The notes under the pieces were generated by a model. It searched no databases. It worked only from the letters and a program-made list of their open reading frames with translations, and had not been told where the DNA came from. Shown piece by piece: positions 35,801-47,800 of a stretch of DNA of 64,000 bases. The stretch is taken from the NCBI GenBank assembly GCA_963969495.1, contig OZ018333.1, positions 17,318,437 through 17,382,436 of the forward strand, in the 5' to 3' direction. This stretch comes from Ceratothoa steindachneri (Eukaryota > Arthropoda > Malacostraca > Isopoda > Cymothoidae). The position numbers and the translations under genes were made by a program. The first letter of the stretch is position 1, and each line of letters starts with the position of its first letter.

Positions 35801-38800
35801 GCTGGACCAGTAGACCAAGTATGTGTAACGCTGGACCAGTAGACCAAGTATGTGTAGCGTTGGACCAGTAGAACAAGTATGTGTAGCGCTGGACCAGTAG
35901 AACAAGTATGCGTAACGCTGGACCAGTAGAACAAGTATGTGTAACGCTCGACCAGTAGACCAAGTATGTGTAGCGCTGGACCAGTAGACCAAGTATGTGT
36001 AGCGCTGGACCAGTAGACCAAGTATGTGTAGCGCTCGACCAGTAGACCAAGTATGTGTAACGCTCGACCAGTAGACCAAGTATGTGTAACGCTCGACCAG
36101 TAGACCAAGTATGTGTAGCGCTGGACCAGTAGACCAAGTATGTGTAACGCTCGACCAGTAGACCAGTATGTGTAAATGATCACATTCTCAAATTTCTGAT
36201 CTAATGGAGACATTTCTCTTAACCTCACAAGGCATTGAGAAATGGTCATATCAGGCTTTGCAAAAGTTCTGTTGCACATTTTTTCTTTCTCTTTCGAGAG
36301 GTTTATGTGTGATCGAAAAAGTTCCGCCAAACAAATTTAAAGTTGTACTTTTCTAGAAAGTGTCATTTAAATGTCTTTTCCATTGTGTGTAGGTGTGTGG
36401 AGATTGAAGTGAAAAGAATCGAGATCTCTGCTCTCCTGCGCGCCAGCCACAACGAGTTCGACATCGCCAAGTGGATCAACGTCAGCCAGACGACCGTTCA
36501 CAGAGTCGTGTAGAAGCTCAAGAACCGGGAAGACCTCAAAGATCGACCTCGTTCAGAAACCCCTCAAGTTTTAAACCTTTTGGCTGTGAGAAAAGCCTCC
36601 TGCGGGTGTCGGCGTACCTTCTCCCCTTCTCTTTATCACTGGAGACCGGCACATCGATAGGGATCCGTGATACCTTGAGGGAGGATGGCCACATGGAGGC
36701 CTCCCCTGAGCTGGACATTGTCTCAGAGATAACCCAACCCCAGATGTCAGGATCTTAAAAGGGGTCGATCTCGGGCTCGCTGCCAAACACCAAACCTGAG
36801 TCCGCCCCTGTGCAAACTTCTCCTCAGCCAGCTCGGTCCTCCGAGGACTCATAACTACAGGAGGGACCTCCTCCTCCGATTGACAGCCAAGCACTTCTCC
36901 ATCTGGGAGCAAGGATTTTGCTGAGGCTGTTCCATCGGGCCTAGGGGCGCCTTCCTCGGGTGGAGAGAACCGGGTTCACTCTCCGCCCCCCTCTCGTAAT
37001 AAAAACATGAAGTCAAAAAGTATTAGGGGCTCCGAGATGCCCTCAGGTGGAGAGGCATTGACATAAACCAAAGTGCGCTGAGCAGATTTGATTACGTCGG
37101 AGACCCTCATTGAGAAGTTACCTGGCATTTTCGAGCCCCATTGCTTCAAACGCTTTCTGGTTATTCGCTCCAGATAGCAGCGTGTTGTCCAAGGGCAACA
37201 TGATCCATCAGAGGATAGCATTGGCTATCGTTTCTGGGACGGGAGCCTTCTGGCGAATGCATCGGACCCCTCCGAGGCACCCATGATTAGTGCCCTTCGG
37301 ACACTTATGGCTCGTGGTTGTGACGTCGCACTCTACCATGAACTTCGTGAAAGGAGTGGTTTATGCAAGAGAACTCTTGGACTACTCCTTAGAAGACATT
37401 ACCTTAGAGCTCGCCGACCACGGGTTGGTCAAGGTCGAAAGTGTGATGAGAAAACAGGGAGGGGCCTCGAGACCCACCTCTACACTCTTCGTCACGTTCG
37501 ACTGTGACGAGCTCCCTGAGTCGGTGCGTGCCGCTTGGTATCGCGACCGCGTGAAGGCATTCGTGAAACTGCTGAGGAGGGGCTGCTACTGCCTCCGCTC
37601 CGGCCATACGAATCGCTCGTGTAGACGTGCAAATTCGGCTTTATCCTAAGTCTGCGTAAGTTGCTCCAAGTGTGTCAATTGCTGACAGCCACACTCCGCT
37701 TCTTCCAAGTAATTTGGTGCGTATCTTCTGGAGAAAGAAATCCTGGCCGTTCAGGCTCAGGATCGTCTCACATTTCACTAGGCTAAGGACTTGGTTATGG
37801 CGCGCCCATTGATGCATGGGACCTCTTATGCCTCAATTTTAAAAAAAGGGCACCCACTGCTCCTGGCCCCTCCAGACCTACAATCGCGGTCATTTCCGCG
37901 CCCATTCTGAACCCTTTTATGGGTTCTAGTCAGCCCGGGTGCTCACCTAGTAGAGCTGGCGGCACAAACGGTTCACACCCAGTCTCAGCTAAAACGAACC
38001 CTCCCCCCTGCCCCAGCGTGACCTTTTCCCGTAAGGCGAAACGGCCCCGCGCCTCCACCCAGTCGTTAAACTCACAGGAGGCAACACCCCTGAAGGTGCT
38101 CATGAGGCAGTCTTGCGGGGTTCTTAAAGCTGCTCCCCAAAATGAGGACAGCATCAAAGGAGCCTTGCCTCCTATACCCCCACCCAAGGGTGACTGGGTG
38201 GCTCGGAAACGCTGGATCCTCCCCGCCCGCCAAAGGTTTCGAGGCAGAGGGAAGAAAACACACAACGCGAGCCAAACCTCCCCCGATAAGTACTCGAAGT
38301 CGACAGCGCCTTCGTCGGCCAACAGCGCCCGTAGTTTTGCCTCCGGGAAGTACGACCAATCCCGTGATGGTCTTCTCTTCGAAGAGGGCCCCGGCATCTA
38401 CTCTCCGAGCTAGGCCTGGAGAGGACATTACTTCAATGGAATTGCCGCGGACTCCGGGCCAACTGGGAGGGGCTGCGGAGGCTCGTCTCCTCCCGTTTTC
38501 CCTTAGCTATCTTTTTGCAGCATGCCATGACAGACGCGTGCTTCCTGCCCATCCTCCTGGGGTATAAAGGTTTTTCGACCCCATCACTACCGGATTGGGG
38601 CCGGGCAGGAGGATGGGCCATTTACACCGGGTATCATGTCTCCATCCTTCTCTTTGCTGTAAATACCTCCTTTCAGGGAGGAGCAGTGGGGTATAAGGGT
38701 TTTTCGACCCCATCACTACCGGATTGGGGCCGGGCAGGAGGATGGACCATTTACACTGGGTATCATGTCTCCATCCTTCTCTTTGCTGTAAATACCTCCT

Positions 38801-41800
38801 TTCAGGGAGGAGCAGTGCAGTCGCACCTTGATAGGAGGTATACTGTTATTTCCGCCTACATTCCACCGTCACCCGACTTCGGCGCTGGGGACTTGCGCTG
38901 CATCGTGGCACGGTTGCCCAGGCTCTTTGTACTGTTCGAGGATTTTAACGCTAGACACCCACCCCCTCCTGGTAGATTACTAGATCAATCCCAGGGGTGA
39001 GGTTCCGACCTTATCAACGAGCTCGAGATGGGTGTCCTAAATATGCGTGAGTTTACTCATCACTGAACGAGAACCTCTTCATTTTCCTGTCTTGATCTAT
39101 TTCTGTGCTCTCCGGCGGCTCAGCTTGATTTCCGATGGTACGAGGGGCGGTCAATAAGTTTTGCGAATCGGTAGGGCAAAACAGAGGAAGGGGGGATGGC
39201 TGTTTGTGGGGGTGTTATGACAAGTCTGGACCTGCAGCCGCACGCTCCTGCCTCGTCTATTTAAGAAGCAGTAGCTGATCGCAGATCGTCAGTCACAAAT
39301 TTATCAACAATGGCGAAGGTTGAACACCGCGTAGTGATCAAATTTTTGACCAAGGAAGGCAAGAATGCAAAAGAGATCCATGAACGCATGGTTGCAGTGT
39401 ACACCGACACCGCCCCTTCCTATGCAATCATTGCTCTCTGGAATAGGGAGTTCCGCCATGGTCGTGAGTCCCTTGAACATGACTCCCGTCAGACGTGACC
39501 AACGAGGACAATGTGGCCCGTGTGGAGAGGATGATCCTCGAAAATCGACGGGTGAGGGTTGAAGAAATCGAGCGAGAACTTGGAATATCACATGGAAGTG
39601 TTATGAACATCATCCACGACAATTTGGCCATGACCAAGGTCTCTGCTGTTGGGTACCTAGAAACCTCACGCCCCATGATCGACTTCAACGTCGTCAAAGT
39701 CCACAAGGCCAGAGTTGCACAAGCTGCCCTGCGCGAGTGCGGATTCGAGGAGCTCAACCATCCCCCCTACAGTCCAGATCTGGCCCCTAGCGACTACTTT
39801 TTATTCCGCCAGCTCAACGCTGCACTGCGTGGACGCCGGTTTGGGGACCATGAAGATGTCCAGCTCGCCCTCTAGGAGTGGATTGAACAGCAGTCGGGAG
39901 ATTTCTGGTTGTCGCGAATTCGAAGACTCAGGGACAAGTGGCACAAGGGCATTGAAGTCGAGGGTAGTTATATTGAAAAATAATAAAACATTTTTCCTCA
40001 TATCTCGTTTCCTTATATCCGAATTGCAAAACTTATTGACCGCACCTCGTAGGTAGTCGATCACCTCCATGCTAATGACACTTCTGAGAGACCCCACCTC
40101 CCCGTGGTGCTTGGCTTGGGCACGGTGGTCAACTTTTCGGGAAATGACTGATTTTACTCTCCCAATCGAGCAATTTAGGTTTGTAAGTGAGGCCCTTGCG
40201 TTGAGTTGTTCTCTGGTAACCTCATCGCCGTGGTCCTAACTACTATTCCTAGAACGTCTCGCACGTCGACCGATTTCGCGGTCTTCAGCCGAGTGTGAGG
40301 CGGCCCTCAAACAGAAGCGTTATGTCTACATGCTGTATAAGAGGCGCCCTAATAATTTCAGTGTGTGTGATTTTCGTCGATCTAGGGCTAGGCCCCGGTA
40401 TGTTTCGAAGCACGCCCGCCACTCTTCCTGGCGGGCATACGTGTCTTCACTTAACAGAAAGCCCCATCTTGCAGAGGTTTGGAAGCGAGTTAAAAGGATT
40501 CTCGTCAATTGCTCGCAGGACCCCCTTACCCTTCTCCAGGATAATGGCACTACAATCTCGTTTTCCGCTTCCGTGGCGGAGTCCTTCGCGACCGCATTCT
40601 CTACCCTGGTTGGTTTACATTAAGTGAATTGCGCTCCGCTCTCGCTTCGTGCTCTGACACCGCCACTTGTCCGGCCGATGTCTCGTATGCCATGCTTCTA
40701 CAGCTATCTGAGCGACGCATGGCCTTTTCTGTTAGATTTGTTCAACAGGATATGGGTAGAGGGTATCCTCCCAGATTCCTGGTAAATGGCTCCTGTGCTC
40801 GTTTTCCGCCAACTGCGGAGATGTGGCATTATCCCCGCTGGTTTCCGCCTAATCTCTCTAACCTCCTGTGTGCGCAATTTGATTTAGAATTTGCTAAATG
40901 TTATACTAGCGTTTTTCTTGGACTGCATACGGCACTTTTCTTCTGAACAGTGCAGCTTGCGCAAGTTTAACTCCACGTCGGATTCACTGCGTCGTTTAGA
41001 AAATGCAGTCTGTGAGGCCTACCTTTGTAGACAGTACTATGCCTCGGTGTTTTACAATCTGGAGACGGCCGCATGTCGATACGGTATCATGACTCTCCAC
41101 ACGATGGGGGCAAGGGGACGCCTCCCAATCTTTATTTCTGGGTTTATGTGAGACCATCAATTCCGTGTACGGGTGAGGTTAGCGCTCTGCCGCCCAGTGG
41201 AGCAGAAAGAGGGTGTCCCACAGAGAAGTGTTCTCGCTACGCTCTACGTGGACCACCCTTCGATCTGTTTTGGTGAGGCCCAGATGCCAACTCTGAAGCG
41301 TCAACTCCAACAGGCATTGAACCGCGTCTCTCGCTATGCCGAAGTGCTCAGGTTTCGGTTCTCCTTGGCCAAGACTATGGTGGTGCACTTCTGTCGCTAT
41401 CCAAGACTCCAGCCGAACCCGGACTTGTTCCTAAACGGAGTTCGGATAGAAGTGGTGGACTCTCACCGTTTCCTTGCTCTTGAATTTGGCCGCTGCCTCA
41501 TATGTGAGTCATATTCGCAGCCTTGGGGTCTCTTGTACCCGCACCATAAATATTATTTGTTTTGTAACGTTCAGCACCTCGGGTGCTGATAGGGCTACTG
41601 CCTTCCTTTCTCTATCGATCCTTCGTTCGTTCGAAGCTCTATTACTGATGTGAGTTTTATGCATCCGCAGCCGTGTGTGCTTTGCGGAAGATGGACTCAA
41701 TCCACTACACTGGCGACCGGTGCCTTCCGCACTTTCCCCATTGAGAGCCTACTTGACGATGCTGGGGAGATGCCACTCGCTCTGAGCCATGCACAGTGCA

Positions 41801-44800
41801 TTATTCGCCTGTACCCGTGACCCCGGCGCCTCCCTCAGTCGCCAACACCCCGTAAGGGGCGCGGCGATTTGCCATTCCCGTGATGGTCTTCTCTTCGAAG
41901 AGGGCCCCGGCATGACGGGACTCAGCACCCCGTCCGACCCCAGCTTAGCCTCTTCTTCTTCCTTCAAAACACTTGTTTCCTCGCTTTTCATACAACCTCT
42001 CCCACAACTTTCTCTGGTCAGACCCTAATTTCACAGGGTAGATGCTGACCTTCCTCTCAGCCAACCGTCCCGCATCGCGGCTGAGGGGGTGGGGAACAAT
42101 GTTTCCTAACCCCTGAGCTCCGGTCTGGAGTGGCTGGTTTTTAACAACCTGCTTCATCCCCACCCATACCTTCCTCACATCCCTTTTCCTCTCCTCTTCA
42201 CATTCTATCAATTTTACGCCGTGTCCAAGGTGGAGCCGCCATGCCGATGGACTGCCAGGCCACTAGGCGGGAGGGGTGGTCCCGAATGGCGGCGCCTGGC
42301 TCTGCCGGGCTTGTAAGCACCTCTCGCAGTTCGGGCAACTGCGAGAGGTGATGAGCTATTGCGTCCCGTATTAAAAAGAGGGTCACCATGCCCATGTATG
42401 TAAAACAAATAAAAAAAAACAACCCCCAACTTCCCCTGAAACAGCGACGGAGCCGCCCTCGGGTAGCTCCAGCAAAAAAATGGAGGTATCCCCCCCTGTG
42501 CTTGCGCAGGGGAGCCTCCATATCTCTTCAACCGGAGAGGAGGCTTACTCCTCTCCTACTCGTACGGGTGAAGGGGACTCCCCCTCACCCCCTTCTCTGG
42601 AGGTGCTTTCGGGCACCTCCCTTTTACCAGCGGCAGTCCCCTCTTTTTTTTCCAAGGGGACTGCCACCAAAGCCAGCAGGCAGCCCTTAGCCAGCCGCTC
42701 CACATCGAAGCGGCTCGGTAGGGCAAACCCCCTTAAGGGGGAGAGGGAAGCCAGGCCCCTTTGGTCGCTTCCCTCAAAAGACCTGCTGGCAAGGATATTA
42801 AACCTTGCCGGGGTTAAGGCTTGTGCCTCCCCACAAATGACTCTTGACGCTGCCAACGGGACCTGAGATGTCCTGGGAGGGGATGGCCAACTGGAGGCCC
42901 CTCCTGTGATAGACATGGTCCTTGAGGAGACCCAGCCTCAGACGGTAGGGCCTTCCATGGGGGGGGGAATCCGGGCTCGGCGCCAAGCACCGAACCCGAG
43001 TCCGCCCCTATGCAAGGTCCCCCTCAAACGGCTGAGGGCTCCGAGGCAATACAAGGAGGAAAGGGATCTCCTCCGACAGGTGCCCCTAAGACTACCAGGA
43101 ACTTCTCCATTTCGGAGAGGGACCTGGCTGAGGCCGGCCCATCTGGCATGGGGGCTTCTGCCGGCGGAGGTGAAAAGCGGGTTCATTTCATTCCCCGAAA
43201 AAAGAAAAAAGACTAGAGATACAAAGAAGACTCGGGGCTCCTCTCCATCCGCGGCGACGGATGGGTCTGCTACCACTTTGGTAGGCGACCAAGCCAAGAT
43301 CATCCGGCCCCTCTACCCCCCCGTGTGCGGAGCCCCTGACTAAGACTAAGACCAAGAGTGCACAGGGCGGAGCCTCGTTGACATCGGGGCCCCTCATTCA
43401 GAGGTTACCTGGCGTTTTCGAGCCCGCTGGCTTCAAACGCTTCCTCGTTATTCGCTCCACTGATGGCACTATGTTGTCCAAGGGCAACATGATCCAACAG
43501 AGGAGAGGATTAGCTAGTGCAATTGGTAGAGAGCCGAAGGTGACCCGTTTCTCGGACGGTAGCCTTCTGGCGAATGCGGCGAATCCTGCCGAGGCGGCCA
43601 AGATAAGTGCTCTTGGGACACTTCATGGCACCCCGGTGAGTGTGACGCCGCACTCTACCATGAACTTTGTGAAAGGAGTAGTTTATGCGAGGGAACTCGT
43701 TGACTACTCCATTGAGGACATCACCCTAGAGCTGGCCGACCATGGGGCGGTCAATGTCGAACGTGTGATGAGAAAACAGGGAGGGGCCTCGAGACCCACC
43801 CCTACACTCTTCGTCACGTTCGACTGTGACAAGCTCCCTGAGTCGGTGCGTGCTGGTTGGTACCGCTACCGCGTGAAGGCATTCGTGCCACTGCCGCGGC
43901 AGTGCTATTACTGTCACCGCTTCCGCCGTACGAATCGCTCATGTAGACGTCCAAGGTCACACACGATAAGTCCAAATCGTGTGTGGCCAAGTGTGTCAAT
44001 TGCGGAGAGCCGCACCCTGCTTATTCGAAGCAATGTGGTGCATATCTCCTGGAGAAAGAAATCCTGGCCGTTCAGGCCCAGGATAGACTCTCATTCCGCG
44101 AGGCTAAGGACTTGGTCCTGGCGCGCCCGGCTCTGCCTGGGACGTCATATGCCTCAGTAGTTAGAAAGGCACCCTCTGCTCCTGGTCCATCCAGGCCAAC
44201 GAGCACGGTTGTTTCCGCGCCCATTCGGAGCCCTTCTGCGGGCTCTACCCGACCCGGGCGCTTCCCTGGTAAAGCTGGCGGCAAAAAGGGTTCATACCCA
44301 GCCCCGGCTAAAACCAGGGCTCCCTCTTCTTTCCCCAGCGTGACCGTTTCCCGCAAGGCGAAATGGCCACGCGCCTCCACCGAGTCGTTAGACTCACAGG
44401 AGGCAACACCCCTGAAGATGGTCGCTAGGCCATCTTCGGGGGTTCCTAAAGCTGTCCCCCGAAAGGAGGAAAGCAACAAAGGAGCTTCGGCCCCTTTGCC
44501 CACGCCCCGAGGTGGAGCGAGTGGCTCGGAGACGGTGGTTCCTCGAAAAGAGGCCCCCCCGCCTCCGAAGCCGCAGCGCCCGCCTAAGGTTTCGAGGCGG
44601 AGGGAGGAAAAGACTCGCATGGCGAGCCCAACCTCCCCCAATAAGTCCTCGAAGGCGACAGCGCCTTCAGCGCTTTGTCCGGCCAACAGCTCCCGGGGTT
44701 CTGCCCCTGGGAAGCGTACGGCCATTCCCGTGAGGGTCTTCAGTTCGAGGAGGGCCCCCGCGTCTCCTCCGAGCTAGGCCTGGAGGGCATATTCCTCCAA

Positions 44801-47800
44801 TGGAATTGCCGTGGACACCGGGCCAACTGGGAGGAGCTGCGGAGGCTCGTCTCGTCCCGTTCCCCGTTAGCTATCTTTTTGCAGGAGACCATGCTAGGTG
44901 CGTGCCCCCTGCCTGCCCTCCCGGGGTATCAGACTCTTGCGACCCCACCACCGCGGGATGGCCGGGCTGGGGGATGCGGGGTTTACACCCGGCATGATGT
45001 CTCCGTTCTTCCTTTCTCTTTAGATACCTCCTTTCAGGCAGTGGCTGTGCAGCTGCACCTGGATAGGAGGTATACTATCATTTCTGCGTACATTCCACCG
45101 TCAGCTGACTTCGACTCGGGGGACTTCCGCCTCGTCGTGGTACGGTTGGCGAGGCCCTATCTCTTGCTTGGAGATCTGAACGGCAGGCATCCTCTCTGGG
45201 GAGATTACTCCATAAATCCCAGGGGACAAGTCCTTGCCGATCTGATCGAAGAGCTTGAGATGGGTGTCCTAAACGTGGATAAGTTTACGCATCACTGTCC
45301 GAGAACCGCTTCATTTTCTTGCCTTGACCTATCTTTGTGCTCTTCGGATGCACAGCCTGATTTTGATTGGGGGTGGTCGATGACCTCCATGGTAGTGATC
45401 ACTTTCCCATTCAAATATCATTTTCAGGTCAACTGCCGCCTGAGAGACCACCTCGGTGATGCTTGGCGCGGGCGCGGTGGCCTGCATTTCAGGAAATGAC
45501 TGAATTCTCTATCTCAGTCGAGGAGTTTAGGTCGGTAGATGAGGCCGTTGAGTTCTTCTCCGGCAACCTCATCGCCGTGGGCCTGACTACTATTCCTAGG
45601 ACGTCTGGCCGTTTTACACGCCGACCACTCCCATAGTGGTCGGCCGAGTGTGAGACGGCCCTCAAACAGAAGCGTTATGCCTACATGCGCTATAAGCGCC
45701 GCCCGAACGATTTCACTGTCGCTGAATTTCGTCGGGCTAGGGCTAGGTTCTGGTATATTTCGAAGCACGCCCGCCGCTCTTCTTGGCGGGCATACGTGTC
45801 TTCACTTAACGGGAAGACCCCTTGAGCTGAGGTGTGGAAGCGAGTCAAAAGGATTCGGGGCAAGTTCTCGCAGGACCCCCCTCCCGTTCTCCAGGAGAAT
45901 GGGACCGCAATCTCGGACCCCGCGTCCGTGGTGGAATCCTTAGCGACCGCTTTTTCCGCATTCTCTAGCCGTGATGCTGCTCCGCCAGCATTCAATGCAC
46001 GTCGTGATGTCGCGGAAGGCCGCCGGCTGGACTTTACCTCCAGAGGCGGAGAACCCTTCAACGACAAGTTTACTGTGAGTGAGTTGCATTCCGCTCTCGC
46101 TTCGTGCGCGGACACCGCCCATGGTCCGGACGATGTCCCGTACGCCATGCTTCGACACCTGAGTGAGCGAGGCATGGCCGTTCTGTTAGATTTGTTCAAC
46201 AGGATCTGGGTGGAAGCTCTTCTCCCAGACTCCTGGGGGGAGATCACTCTACTCCGACCGGTTTCCGCCCAATCTCTCTAACCTCTTGCGTGTGCAAGTT
46301 GATGGAGAAATTGGTAAATGTTAGATTGGCCTTTTTCCTGGACAGCGGAGGCCATCTGCCTTCCGCACAGTGCGGCTTCCGCAAGTTCCACTCCACGTCG
46401 GATGCTCTGCTCCGACTGGAAAATGCCGTCTGCGAGGCTTTCCTTCGTAGACAGCACTACGCCACGGTGTTTTTCGATCTGGAGAAGGCCTATGATACCG
46501 CATGGCGATACGGTATCATGGAGACTCTCCACACGATGGGGGCGAGGGGACGCCTCCCAATGTTTATATCTGAATTTTTGCGAGATCGTCGATTCCGCGT
46601 ACGGGTGGGGGGGAACCCTCTCCGGCCCAAAGGAGCAGGAAGAGAGTGTCCCGCAGGGTAGTGTCCTCAGTGTCACACTCTTTGCCCTGAGCATCAACGG
46701 CATCACCTCGGTGCTGCCGGAAGATGTTCTCGCTACGCTTTCGTGGACGACCTTTCGATCTCCTTTAGCGCGACCCAGATGCCAACTCTGGAGCGTCGAC
46801 TCCAACAGGCATTGAACCGCGTCTCTCGCTATGCCGAAGCGCACAGGTTTCGGTTTTCTTTGGCCAAGACTAAGGTGGTGGACTTCTGCTGCCATCCACG
46901 GCTTCACCCCGACCCAGATTTGTTTCTTAATGGGGTGCGCCTGGATTTGGTTGAGTCGCACCGTTTCCTTGGTCTTGTATTCGACCGACGCCTCACCTGG
47001 GAGGCTCATATTCGCAGCCTTAGGGTCTCTTGTACCCGCGCCATGGACATTCTCCGTTCCGTGACGTTCAGCGCTTGGGGCGCTGATAGGGCTACTGCCC
47101 TACTTTTTTATCGATCCTTTGTTCGTTCGAAGCTCGACTACGGATGCGAGTTTTATGCATCCGCAGCCGAGCGTTTATTGCGGAAGGTGGATTCGATCCA
47201 CCACACCGGCCTTAGCCCTGCCACCGGTGCCTTCCGCACTTCCCCCATTGAGAGCCTGTTGGTCGATGCTGGGGAGATGCCACTCGCTCTGCGCCGCGTG
47301 CAGTGCATCACTCGCCTGTACGCGCGATCGGCGCCTCCCTCAGTCACCCGCAGCTCTCACTGCATCCGCAGCTGATCTCGATGGTGCCTATGCCACCGAG
47401 AAACGCCAGTCATACCCTAAGTCCTTTGGGTTTAGGGCCAGGAAACTCCTTCGAGAGGTAGATATAGCTCTCGGGCCGGTGGCGCCCCTGGTTCTGCCCA
47501 GGAAGCCACCCTGGAGGGTACCACATTTGGCTATTTCTCGCCACGCCTCTGCTCCCAAAGCTTGTACTGTGCCGGGAGTATTGCGTTCGACCTTTTGGGA
47601 GCACACATTGTGTCACGCTGGAACCGTGCCAGTGTATACGGATGGCTCCAAGTCCCAAGAGGGGGTCGGCTTCCACGCCGTATCCCCTCTGTTTGAAGTC
47701 AGCGGGGCTCTACCAGGCGCTGCGTCTGTCTTCACGGCCGAGCTGGTGGCAATACACCACTCGGTACGGGAGATTACGCGACGTGCCCGGTTCGGAGACC

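Larger units (their letters stand above)
36574..41847 (+). mobile_element. Old LINE-A copy, left part (interrupted by mariner)
   Basis: Homologous in order to 42830-47340 of the young copy: ORF1 (36660-38420), endonuclease (38430-39130), a mariner at 39141-40049, then the endonuclease/RT linker and RT (40060-41834). All frames are broken. The RT block shows short recognisable pieces such as [20 protein letters not shown] (40970), equivalent to [14 protein letters not shown]. It continues past the young insertion at 48718. Confidence 0.9.

Noticed and set aside
35670..36330. 138- to 216-codon ORFs on the - strand
   Set aside because: 29-bp minisatellite read through in three frames; the same motif appears in all three frames.
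43378..44160. 260-codon ORF as a host gene
   Set aside because: It is the central part of LINE-A ORF1; homologous segments occur at 29350, 37290 and 55100 and a target duplication bounds the element.
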